DNA of 23,966 bases from JAICNG01 sp035249985 (GTDB lineage: Bacteria > Gemmatimonadota > Gemmatimonadetes > Gemmatimonadales > Gemmatimonadaceae), in contig DATFFP010000090.1 of assembly GCA_035249985.1 (NCBI GenBank), positions 1 to 23,966 of the forward strand, written 5' to 3'. Positions within the stretch are counted from its first letter, which is position 1. Each line of letters begins with the position of its first letter. The position numbers were made by a program, and so were the translations under genes. The notes beneath the pieces are model-generated. The model was not told the DNA's origin and searched no databases. It saw only the letters and a list, made by a program, of their open reading frames with translations. Below are positions 15,839 through 22,949 of this stretch, piece after piece.

Positions 15839-17409
15839 CGCGTCCTCCCCTGGGCGGCCGCGCTCGCCTGCATTCGGTTCTCGAACAGCAGGAGCGGGTC
15901 TCGGTCCGTCGCCAGCTGTCGCCTGCCACCCCGCCGTTGAAGGGTGGCGACGTTCTCCAGATCCATGGCGCCGATGAGAACGTCCATCCAACCGTCTCGA
16001 TTCACATCGGCCGTCGCCGTCAGGTTCCAGCGATTGCCGGAGGCAATGGTGAAGGCGTACGGTCGAAATTCATATCGGCCCGCGTTCTCGAGGAACATGA
16101 TGCCACGCTCGGGATGTCGTTCGAGATCCGCGAACGTGCTGGTGGTGAGAACGTCCAGGTCGCCGTCCTGATCGAAATCTGCGACTTCCGCTCGGGCCGC
16201 GCCGTACACCGGAAAGAAGAAGCGCTCGTGAAAGGTGTGATCGCCGTCGCTCTCCAGGATGCGCACCCCATGGTACGGCTTCAGCACGCGTGAGAAATCG
16301 AAGTTGTCGCCGTTGACGTAGACGATGTCGAGGCGTCCGTCGCCGTTGAAGTCGTGCATCGCGAAGTACATCGAGCCATAGACGGGCGGAAAGCGCGCCA
16401 GGATCCGCGGGCGTCTGGAGAACCGCCCTTTGCCATCGTTCTCGAACAGAACAATCCGCTCATCACCCTGCGCGAACAGCGCGACGATGTCCGGCGACTC
16501 GTCCCCCGTCATGTCACGTATTTCGAACCGGATGGCGCCAGGGCTGGGGTCGAGTATCTGCCGTTCGTACCGCGACCCATCGTACCGATAGAGGGCAAGC
16601 CGTCCGCGGTTGTTGCCGTACTCGCAGATGAGAAAGTCCTGTTGCCCATCCCCGTCGAAATCAGACTGCCGGACGAAGACGGGCCTGAAGAGCGAGTCGA
16701 TGAGCACTCTGCCGAAGCGAAGGGAATCCGCGCCGACAAAGTCATACTGCACGAGCCTGCCCCGAGGCTGATCGTTCGGATCGAGAATGCCGGATTCCAG
16801 CATGAGGACGTGATCGCCTTCGACGATCAGGTCCGTGGGAGGGCTGCCCACTGTGAGCGACGACAGAAGATGGCGGCTCCAGTCGAAGATTCGAAAGCGG
16901 TTACTGCCGGCCTCACCAACGAACACGCGTTCACGTACCGTATCGGTTTTGAGAAGGGTGATGATCGCGCTGCCTTCCATCCGCGGAACGAAGGGAGCTG
17001 CCCTGAAGAGATCCGGATCCACTCGTGGCTCAGCCGGCAGAGTCTGATACGGCAGGGTGTCGGGGGCACCTTCGCGATAGTACCGAACGATCTTCGCCCA
17101 CGAGTCCTGCGATGCCGCCTCTGTCAGGACCATCAGGTGCGGATTCCGGTGGCTCGTATTGAGCGTCGAGTCCGCACTAACACCCAGCCGCGGGGCCATC
17201 GCTGGCAGGACGCCCGCCTCCCACGATGGCTTGTCCAAGAGATGGGGCTCCGGAAACGCGTGGCACGCCGCGCAATAGGCACGCGCGAGCTGTTCTCCGT
17301 CCGCGCCACCCGTTCGATCGCAGCCTGCCATGAACGCGCAGGCAAGGGCGGGAAGGCTCGACGCGCGACACAACCTGGCCGCGCGATTCATGCGCGAGAG
17401 CCTCGTCAT
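15835..17409 (-). CDS. VCBS-repeat lipoprotein with a heme-c CxxCH motif
   Basis: The 524-residue product has a signal peptide with lipobox FMAGC (Cys30). Soon after comes YCAACHAFPEP, a CxxCH heme-c attachment motif (Cys46, Cys49, His50). A region of beta-propeller blades follows, with Ca loops such as DFDGDGQQD, DFNGDGRLD, DFDQDGDLD and DVNRDGWMD. A single heme near the anchored N-terminus suggests electron transfer or sensing at the envelope, but a partner is not evident. ATG 17409 has GGAG at suitable spacing. The stop TGA overlaps the GTG of the larger VCBS gene downstream, so both are made together. The product of the pair probably acts outside the cell or in the periplasm. A distal Met ligand for the heme is not identified. 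Confidence 0.88.
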   Translation of the reverse strand: MTRLSRMNRAARLCRASSLPALACAFMAGCDRTGGADGEQLARAYCAACHAFPEPHLLDKPSWEAGVLPAMAPRLGVSADSTLNTSHRNPHLMVLTEAASQDSWAKIVRYYREGAPDTLPYQTLPAEPRVDPDLFRAAPFVPRMEGSAIITLLKTDTVRERVFVGEAGSNRFRIFDWSRHLLSSLTVGSPPTDLIVEGDHVLMLESGILDPNDQPRGRLVQYDFVGADSLRFGRVLIDSLFRPVFVRQSDFDGDGQQDFLICEYGNNRGRLALYRYDGSRYERQILDPSPGAIRFEIRDMTGDESPDIVALFAQGDERIVLFENDGKGRFSRRPRILARFPPVYGSMYFAMHDFNGDGRLDIVYVNGDNFDFSRVLKPYHGVRILESDGDHTFHERFFFPVYGAARAEVADFDQDGDLDVLTTSTFADLERHPERGIMFLENAGRYEFRPYAFTIASGNRWNLTATADVNRDGWMDVLIGAMDLENVATLQRRGGRRQLATDRDPLLLFENRMQASAAAQGRTR

Positions 17410-17505
17410 TCGTTCTCCGGTGCACCGGGGCCGCGTGCTAACCTGCCGAATGACATCAGCATCTTCCTCGTTGCGCCTTCACACGCCGAGCCACACGTTA
17501 CAGGC

Positions 17506-17805
17506 GTGATACCCGACCCTCACACACCCCTCCGCGACAGAGTTCTCCAGAGCGTCCTTCGGGGCGCTGGCGAAACGGATCCGGCAATCCGCGGGGCCGC
17601 CGCGGAGGGCAGCGGTGTGCCCGAGGAGCTTCAGACGCTCGTCGACAAGATTCACCGCCACGCGTATAGGGTGACGGACGAGGATTTCGCACGACTTCGG
17701 ACGAAGTATCAAGATGACCAACTGTTCGAGGTCGTCGTGAGCGCCGCCCTCGGCGCGTCGCGGAAACGCTTGCTGGCAGGTCTCAAGGCGTTGGACGAGG
17801 CATGA
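17506..17805 (+). CDS. Small AhpD-like helper protein, partner of the downstream CxxU protein
   Basis: The 99-residue protein is soluble and helical. It contains VPEELQTLVDKIHRHAYRVTDED and a DDQLFEVVVSAALGASRKRL helix resembling half of an AhpD/carboxymuconolactone decarboxylase domain but without the redox cysteines. GTG 17506 is taken as start because the N-terminal part (LRDRVLQSVLRGAGE) looks like real protein. GTG 17617, with GGAGGG 7 nt upstream, would give a 62-residue product. The stop overlaps the next start (ATGA), so the two proteins are probably made in equal amounts and may form a complex. The open frame continues upstream to 16354 as a shadow of the VCBS gene. The 96-nt gap to the divergent gene shows no convincing promoter. 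The function is unknown. Confidence 0.75.
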   Translation: MIPDPHTPLRDRVLQSVLRGAGETDPAIRGAAAEGSGVPEELQTLVDKIHRHAYRVTDEDFARLRTKYQDDQLFEVVVSAALGASRKRLLAGLKALDEA

Positions 17806-18380
17806 GACTCCACAAAGTGCACACCGGACACCGTCTTCGCGACAAGGCGATGCTCCGGCTCATGCGGGTCGTGATGGGGCATGCCCCCGGCGTCGTCCGA
17901 ACGCTCCGGTACCGGAAGGAATTCTTCGGGCGGCCGTTCTCGGAGCTCACGCAGCAGGTCATGCGCGGTCCGTCACCGTGGAGCGTCGGGGAACGCGAGA
18001 TGTTCGCCGCATTCGTGTCGCGCCTCAATCAGTGCGTCTTCTGAACAAACGCCCACTCCGCGGTCGCGGAGGCGGCACTCGGTGACGGTACGATGCGGCT
18101 CGTCCTGGAGGACTATCGGACGGCACCAATCGACGAGAAGCTGCGTGCGATGCTGGCGCTGCTCGAGACGTTCACGCTACATCCCGACGCGCTCAGCGCG
18201 GCTCGAGTTCGAGAGGTTCTTGCGGCCGGTGTCACGCGCGAGGCGATCCGCGACGCGTTCTACGTCGCCTTCCTCTTCAACACCTACGACCGGCTCGCTG
18301 ACACTCTCGGGTGGGAGTTGCCCGCCTCCAGCTACTATCCGAAGGCTGGGCGGTTCTTGTTGAAGAAGGGGTATTTGTAG
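17802..18380 (+). CDS. AhpD/carboxymuconolactone decarboxylase-like protein, candidate selenoprotein (CxxU)
   Basis: Reading TGA 18042-18044 as selenocysteine gives one 192-residue protein with Sec at residue 81. The frame is the same on both sides, with no shift. The sequence around it is SRLNQCVF-U-TNAHSAVAEAAL. In AhpD-like proteins this spot is the redox pair CxxC with a nearby His, so the TGA falls exactly on the second Cys. The C-terminal part (AIRDAFYVAFLFNTYDRLADTLGW) is typical of this family and intact. A GC-rich hairpin with a GGTC loop follows 18 nt after the TGA, as in bacterial SECIS elements. A peroxidase or disulfide-reductase role is likely. The alternative is a nonsense mutation or base error turning TGC to TGA. 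Selenocysteine machinery cannot be checked here. The stop TAG 18378-18380 abuts a repeat array. Confidence 0.75.
18045..18076 (+). promoter_or_regulatory. Candidate bacterial SECIS hairpin
   Basis: CTCCGC (18056-18061) pairs perfectly with GCGGAG (18066-18071) around the loop GGTC (18062-18065). After a 2x2 internal mismatch, three more pairs can form (18051-18053 with 18074-18076). The loop begins 18 nt after the TGA and has G in its first two positions, which fits the known form of bacterial SECIS elements recognised by SelB. High GC content makes chance hairpins common, so the position matters more than the stem. Confidence 0.6.
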
Positions 18381-18404
18381 AGGCGCTAGCGCCTCAGCGC
18401 CTCT
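18378..18404. repeat. Short GGCGCTRRR inverted array filling a convergent gap
   Basis: The whole 24-nt gap between the CxxU protein and the hexosaminidase consists of repeat sequence: AGGCGCTAGCGCCTC followed by AGCGCCTCT. GGCGCTAGCGCC is a perfect palindrome. The TAG stop at 18378-18380 occupies the RRR-stop position of a unit (TAG-A-GGCGC). The opposite gene's TGA (18407-18405) lies just beyond the other edge. Confidence 0.8.
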
Positions 18405-19961
18405 TCACCACGGCACCTGCGGCGACCGGTAGTAATTCACGCCGAGGTAGTTCCACCGGGGCGCGTGCGCAGCGATGCGCACACGAAAATCGTCCCACGC
18501 GCGCGCTGACTGCGGGGTCCAGCCGACTTCCGCAAGCGCGGGGAGCCGGGGCACCGCGAGGTATTGCACAGCGGTGATGTTGCGGAGCGTCTCGCTCCAG
18601 ATCGGCGCTTCGACGCCCACGATGCTGCTCTCCGTCACACCGGCCTGGAACGTGGCCGGATCCCAGTTGTAGGCGTCACTGACTTCGATGAGCGCGGCCC
18701 ACCTGAGTCCGAGCTCCGTGTCGGCCGTGTATTTCATGTCGAAATACGCTTTGGGGGAGGGCGACATGATGAGCTTCGCGCCAGACCGGAGCGCCAGAAC
18801 GGCCGAGTCGCTCTTCCACTGCTGGGCGAGCGTCGTGGGGCGCAGACGCGCCTTTCCGATCTCCTCCCAGCCGACCACCTCCTTCCCATGCCGTACGACG
18901 ATGTCCTGCACGCGCTCGACGAACTTGATGTAGTCCTCGTGCGTGAGCACTTCGACCTCGTCGCCCCCGATGTGGATGTAGCGGCCAGGCGTCAGCGCCG
19001 CGAGCTCTCGGATGACGTCGTCGATGAGGGCGTACGTCTCTTCCTTGTTGGGGCAGAATGCGCTCCAGCCAACCTCGGTACGGGTGTACAGCGCGGGGGG
19101 AACGCGGCTGCAGCTCAGCTCGGGGTGCGCCACGAGCGCGGCGTTCGTGTGCCCGGGCATGTCGATCTCGGGGACGATCGAGATGTACCGCTCCTGCGCG
19201 TAGCGGACGATGTCGGCGTACTCGGCCTGCGTATAGAATCCACCGGGCCCGCCGCCCACCTGTGTCGCGCCGCCCAGCTCGGCGAGCCGCGGGCGCGACT
19301 TGATCTCGATGCGCCATCCCTGATCGTCAGCCAGATGCAGGTGCAGGACGTTCAGCTTGTACAGCGCGAGCAGGTCGATGAACTGTTTGACCTCATCGAC
19401 GGTGAAGAAATGCCTCGCGACATCGAGCATCGAGCCTCGCCACGCGAAGCGCGGCTGATCGACGATGGTGACAGCGGGAACCACCCACGTCGCGTTGACG
19501 CGCATGTCCGACTCGATGGCAGGTGGCATGAGCTGCCGGAGTGTCTGCACGCCGCGGAAGATGCCGGATGCCGTACCGCTGATGCGAATGGAGTCTCGCG
19601 TGACGGTGAGCTCGTAGGCCTCGCCCGTCGCGCTGGTATTCAATCGTAGTGCAATGGCGCCGGCGCGCGTCGTGTCGGTGATGACGGGAATCGGGAATCC
19701 CGTGGCCGGGCGCAGCAGCGCGGCGAGCATTTGTCCCGTCCGCGCAACCTCGGCGACGTTGGTGGTGACGATCGAGGTCATCGAGTCGAGCTGAAATGGC
19801 CCGCTCTGGTTCACTCTGATCGAGACTGGTGCCGGCACGACGGTGTGAGTCACGCGCGTAGGGGAGACCGGTCCAGGCGGGCGCGGTCCGGGACAGCCGG
19901 CGACCGCGAAGCCGAGCATGAGGACGGCGGCAAGCGTGCGGTGCGAAAAGGAATTGGTCAT
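18405..19961 (-). CDS. GH20 beta-N-acetylhexosaminidase, lipoprotein
   Basis: The 518-residue product has a lipoprotein signal ending at Cys23 (AVAGC). A GH20b-like N-terminal domain (about 40-160) and a GH20 TIM barrel follow. Visible hallmarks are WRGSMLDVARHFF, LHLHLADDQGWRIEI, EIDMPGHT and the catalytic pair Asp334-Glu335 in IHIGGDEVE. This family removes terminal N-acetylglucosamine or N-acetylgalactosamine by substrate-assisted catalysis through the acetamido group. The active residues are intact, and the length is normal for a bacterial enzyme. With the YdjC-like deacetylase and SusCD it supports use of amino-sugar glycans. A promoter 7 nt upstream of the ATG suggests a leaderless mRNA. 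The 3' end converges on the CxxU gene across a 24-nt repeat. Confidence 0.95.
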   Translation of the reverse strand: MTNSFSHRTLAAVLMLGFAVAGCPGPRPPGPVSPTRVTHTVVPAPVSIRVNQSGPFQLDSMTSIVTTNVAEVARTGQMLAALLRPATGFPIPVITDTTRAGAIALRLNTSATGEAYELTVTRDSIRISGTASGIFRGVQTLRQLMPPAIESDMRVNATWVVPAVTIVDQPRFAWRGSMLDVARHFFTVDEVKQFIDLLALYKLNVLHLHLADDQGWRIEIKSRPRLAELGGATQVGGGPGGFYTQAEYADIVRYAQERYISIVPEIDMPGHTNAALVAHPELSCSRVPPALYTRTEVGWSAFCPNKEETYALIDDVIRELAALTPGRYIHIGGDEVEVLTHEDYIKFVERVQDIVVRHGKEVVGWEEIGKARLRPTTLAQQWKSDSAVLALRSGAKLIMSPSPKAYFDMKYTADTELGLRWAALIEVSDAYNWDPATFQAGVTESSIVGVEAPIWSETLRNITAVQYLAVPRLPALAEVGWTPQSARAWDDFRVRIAAHAPRWNYLGVNYYRSPQVPW

Positions 19962-19968
19962 GTCAGTA

Positions 19969-19997
19969 ACGATACGGGAAATCGAAGAGCCCGTCGA
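19969..19997 (-). promoter_or_regulatory. Promoter of the GH20 gene, leaderless layout
   Basis: On the minus strand TCGACG (19997-19992) and TATCGT (19974-19969) are 17 nt apart. Only 7 nt separate the -10 from the ATG at 19961, so the RNA would start at or next to the start codon. No ribosome-binding site is seen. Confidence 0.5.
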
Positions 19998-20009
19998 GGC
20001 TGGAGAACG

Positions 20010-20090
20010 AGGGCGCTGGAAGAGCGCTGGAGAATGCGCTGGAACGGCGCTAGCGCTTGTCGGGCGCCCTCAGCGCTTTTCCAGCGCCCT
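20010..20090. repeat. Degenerate GCGCT inverted repeat at the UnbU 3' end
   Basis: AGGGCGCTGG (20010-20019) and CCAGCGCCCT (20081-20090) are perfect inverted copies. Between them GCGCT recurs at spacings of 11, 12, 11 and 6 nt, then in inverted form at 9 and 11 nt. The last codons and the TGA of the UnbU-like gene lie inside the right arm. It resembles the 9-nt arrays but with looser spacing. Confidence 0.7.
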
Positions 20091-20939
20091 TCGAAGGTCC
20101 ATCCACTTCGCAACCGGGCCAACCATTGCAAGCGCGAGGAAGGCTGGCGCGGCGTTGAACGCAACTGGCAACGGCCATCCCTGATCGGACGCGAAGCGAA
20201 TCAGCATCTCCATCACCGCGATCAGCACGGCCACCATGAGCTGCCGTCGCCGCCCGTGCACGATGGTGCGCGGATCGGTGATCATGAAGAAAATGAACAG
20301 CTGGTACATCGGGCCGGTAATCGGGGCGATCTCGGGCAGAACAGGCAGGCCGAGCACGGTCGCCCGCAGGCTGTTCAGCAGGAGGAAGCTCGCGACGTAG
20401 GTCAGCGTAATGTGCAGGACGCCGACGCGAGCAGCGATGATCAGTCCGAACACCCAGATCACCATGTTGGTGACCACGTCGTTGCCGAACTGGTGGCTGA
20501 GCACCGAGACGCGGTCGGGCGCGAGGAGCAGCAGCGCCGTGACCGCGAAGTTGGTGGGGTTCCACAGGTGGTTGTCGCGATAGCGCAGGACGTACTTCGA
20601 CGAGATCGCGAGGAAGCCACCGAGGGCGAACGGCCAGAGGGCGCCTCCCTGTGGCTTGACGAGGAGCGTTAGGCTGATGCCGCTGATATAGGCGCTGAGC
20701 AGGTTCGTGAGCCGGCCGCGGTCGAACAGCGAGAGTACCGCCTCCGTCGCCACGCACACCCCCAGCGCGAGGAGGAGGCGGTCGTAGCTGCCGAGCATGT
20801 TGTAGCGCAGCTGCGCCGCGACCAGCACCAGCGTGATGAGAAACGCGATGAGGTAGCGCGGGTCGAGATGGCGTGCGCGTTCCCACCGGTCGACGAGGGC
20901 GCTCGGCGGTGCTGTGGTGGCGTGGCTGGCGTCGCTCAT
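20070..20939 (-). CDS. UnbU-like (NqrB/RnfD-related) integral membrane protein
   Basis: The 289-residue protein has about seven or eight hydrophobic segments (for example YLIAFLITLVLVAAQL, NMVIWVFGLIIAA, LMVAVLIAVMEML). It has family-type motifs LWNPTNFAV and GPMYQLFIFFMITDPRT, which resemble the NqrB/RnfD membrane subunits of Na+- or H+-coupled electron-transfer complexes. Proteins of this kind beside UnbV were first named UnbU in enediyne clusters, but here there is no polyketide synthase. The gene starts 4 nt after the stop of the UnbV gene, so they form one operon. The last codons (RALEKR) and the TGA stop are built from the GCGCT repeat. A role with UnbV in membrane-linked redox or export is a guess. 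Confidence 0.8.
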   Translation of the reverse strand: MSDASHATTAPPSALVDRWERARHLDPRYLIAFLITLVLVAAQLRYNMLGSYDRLLLALGVCVATEAVLSLFDRGRLTNLLSAYISGISLTLLVKPQGGALWPFALGGFLAISSKYVLRYRDNHLWNPTNFAVTALLLLAPDRVSVLSHQFGNDVVTNMVIWVFGLIIAARVGVLHITLTYVASFLLLNSLRATVLGLPVLPEIAPITGPMYQLFIFFMITDPRTIVHGRRRQLMVAVLIAVMEMLIRFASDQGWPLPVAFNAAPAFLALAMVGPVAKWMDLRRALEKR

Positions 20940-20943
20940 GTCG

Positions 20944-22707
20944 TCAGCGCTCTGGCTCCGTGACCGTCACGATTCGATCGATCGGCGGGCGAGCAAGTAT
21001 CTGCCGCTCGCCCGACGGCCACTCGATGACGACGCGATCCACCCACTCCCGAGTGCCAAGCCCGAAGTGAAGGCGTCGATCGTTCTGGCTCGCGAATCCC
21101 GACCCGCCATCGACGACCCGCCGCTGGGCCAGATCTCCCGACTCGAGCAGTACCTCGGCGCCGATCGCGCTGCGATTGCTTCGCGTGCCGACGAGGTGGA
21201 AGGTGACCCAATGGTTGGTGCTGTCGGGATAGCCGCGATAGAGCATGGCCGGCTGGTTCTGGTTCGCGACGATCACATCGACTGCGCCGCGATTCGAGAG
21301 ATCGGCCAGCGCCACCGCGCGACCGTCGTACAGGTCCGTCACGCCGACGTTTTTCGCGACGTCGATCCAGCCGGCAACGCCACGATTGAGATACACGCGC
21401 GACGGCTCATAGCCGGACAGGCTTGCATTGCCGAACGGCGGCCAGGTGGCCGCGTCCTCGAAGAAGCGTGCGTTGGCGCCGGCGATCTTCGACATCGCGT
21501 ACCAATAGTTCTGGTCGCGATCGGCCGAGATGAAGCCGTTGGCGACGAAGAGCTCGTTGCTGCCGTCGTTGTTGAAGTCGCCGAACTGCGCACCCCACGC
21601 CCAGCCCGCGTCCGCGATGTCGCCCTCGGCGATATTACGGAAGCGTCCCGCCTCGGGCATTTGGTTGAGGCGCAGGTTGTTGTTCTGAAAGAGATATCCG
21701 CGTTCCGAGATGTTCGTGACGAACGCATCGAGGCGGCCGCGGTTGAACGCATCGCCAAGGGTCACCGACATTCCGCTCTTGGATTCACTCTCGAGGCCGG
21801 CGGTGGTGAGCGTAAAGCGTCGCCCGGCGTCGTTCAGATACAGCTCCTCCGGACCATAGTCGTTGGCGAGGTAGATGTCCGGCCAGCCGTCGGCGTTGAA
21901 ATCGGCTGACGCCGCGGCGAGCGTCCACCGCGTGCTGCCGACCCCCGCCCGGTCGGTGACGTCCTCGAAGCGTCCGCCTCCGAGGTTGCGAAAGAGGAGG
22001 TTCTTCCCGCCGTTGGTCGCGAACTCGAAGCTGTCGTGCATGATGCGCGTCGTCGTGAGGTGCCAGAGATCGACGTCGCGGAAATACGCTGTCACGTAGA
22101 GGTCGAGCAGCCCGTCGCGATCGTAGTCGAGCCAGATCGCGCCATTGCTGTTCACCCACCGGCGCAGGCCGGCCTGCGTCGTGATGTCCTCGAAGCGGCT
22201 GCCATCGATGTTCCTGTACAGGGCGAGATACCCGTAGCGGTAGACGAGCACGTCCTCGCGACCGTCGTTGTCGATGTCGCCCCAGATGGCGCCCATTGAT
22301 ACGCCATCCCCGGGGCGATTGACGTCGGACAGCCCCGCCGCCGTCGCGACATCCACGAAGGTGCCATCCCCCCGGTTGCGGTAGAGCGCGTTCGGCTCGC
22401 CGAAGCGGCTGTTGGTGAAGTAAAGATCGACGTTGCCGTCGGCATCGAAGTCGGTGACGGACACGGACGCACCGAGTGCGGCGACGTGGGGCTCGATGCC
22501 CGCGAGCTTGGGGTCGAACGTTGGGCGCCGGTGCACGAAGCGAATGCCGGCGTTGGCAGTCTCGTCTCTCAACATGAACCCCGGCCGCGCGGCGTCCGCG
22601 AGCGCGCGGGCGGACCCATGGTTCAGGCGCACCGCGAGCAGCAGCGCGGCGACGAACGGGACGGCCATGATGGCGCGCCTAACGTGGGGGCGGGGCCGGG
22701 GCGGCAT
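20944..22707 (-). CDS. FG-GAP/VCBS protein with C-terminal ASPIC/UnbV domain (UnbV-like)
   Basis: The 587-residue product has an N-terminal hydrophobic segment (AIMAVPFVAALLLAV) that acts as signal or anchor. It then has propeller blades with Ca-type loops: DFDADGNVD, DIDNDGRED, DYDRDGLLD, DFNADGWPD and DFNNDGSNE. An ASPIC/UnbV domain closes the protein (about 500-580), including GAEVLLESG, GSGFASQNDRRLHFGLG and VVIEWPSGERQIL. It is probably exported. The function of the family is not established; it is often paired with an UnbU membrane protein, as here, with only 4 nt between the genes. A TATACT -10 box lies 7 nt upstream of the ATG, suggesting a leaderless transcript. Length and domain order match the family. 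Confidence 0.9.
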   Translation of the reverse strand: MPPRPRPHVRRAIMAVPFVAALLLAVRLNHGSARALADAARPGFMLRDETANAGIRFVHRRPTFDPKLAGIEPHVAALGASVSVTDFDADGNVDLYFTNSRFGEPNALYRNRGDGTFVDVATAAGLSDVNRPGDGVSMGAIWGDIDNDGREDVLVYRYGYLALYRNIDGSRFEDITTQAGLRRWVNSNGAIWLDYDRDGLLDLYVTAYFRDVDLWHLTTTRIMHDSFEFATNGGKNLLFRNLGGGRFEDVTDRAGVGSTRWTLAAASADFNADGWPDIYLANDYGPEELYLNDAGRRFTLTTAGLESESKSGMSVTLGDAFNRGRLDAFVTNISERGYLFQNNNLRLNQMPEAGRFRNIAEGDIADAGWAWGAQFGDFNNDGSNELFVANGFISADRDQNYWYAMSKIAGANARFFEDAATWPPFGNASLSGYEPSRVYLNRGVAGWIDVAKNVGVTDLYDGRAVALADLSNRGAVDVIVANQNQPAMLYRGYPDSTNHWVTFHLVGTRSNRSAIGAEVLLESGDLAQRRVVDGGSGFASQNDRRLHFGLGTREWVDRVVIEWPSGERQILARPPIDRIVTVTEPER

Positions 22708-22714
22708 GTGTCAG

Positions 22715-22720
22715 AGTATA
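22715..22720 (-). promoter_or_regulatory. -10 box of the UnbV-UnbU operon, leaderless layout
   Basis: On the minus strand TATACT (22720-22715) is followed after 7 nt by the ATG at 22707, and no ribosome-binding site is seen. I find no convincing -35 at 17-18 nt. The spacing is the same as for the GH20 gene. Confidence 0.45.
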
Positions 22721-22770
22721 GCCTCGGGGCTTTCCGGCCGCGACGGGCTCTCCTTTATCTGGATCCCCGG

Positions 22771-22930
22771 TTTGAGATCTGCGTCAAGGGGCCTTTTTTA
22801 CCGCAGAGGACGCAGAGGACGCGGAGGAACGTCAACCGCCAAACGCTTTTCCAACGGCTCCTGCAGTTGGCTGTCGCAAATCCTCCGGGTCCTCTGCGGT
22901 AAAAAAAGGCCCTTGACGTAGATCTCAAAT
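22771..22930. repeat. Intergenic palindrome with 9-nt CGCAGAGGA units
   Basis: The left arm starts TTTGAGATCTGCGTCAAGG (22771) and runs through CCTTTTTTACC into three 9-nt units: CGCAGAGGA (22802), CGCAGAGGA (22811) and CGCGGAGGA (22820). The right arm, 22881-22930, is its inverted copy with few differences but one unit fewer. The loop of about 52 nt is unrelated. It sits between the divergent UnbV and GH16 genes and carries no ORF of its own. Its right end touches an alternative GH16 start. Confidence 0.85.
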
Positions 22931-22949
22931 GGGAATCACTCATGTTGGC

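Noticed and set aside
16354..17505. Upstream part of the long plus-strand frame ending at 17805
   Set aside because: It is antisense to the heme/VCBS gene and has no recognisable protein character. Real coding starts at about 17506.
17410..17505. Divergent promoters between the VCBS and helper genes
   Set aside because: I looked for paired -35 and -10 boxes on both strands and found none good enough to report.
17802..18380. Pseudogene split by a nonsense mutation
   Set aside because: Not excluded, but the only defect is a TGA exactly at the redox cysteine with a SECIS-like hairpin at the right distance, while all other parts are intact. The Sec reading is therefore preferred.
20070..22707. 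Enediyne biosynthesis cluster
   Set aside because: Only UnbU and UnbV relatives are present. There is no polyketide synthase or tailoring gene in the window.
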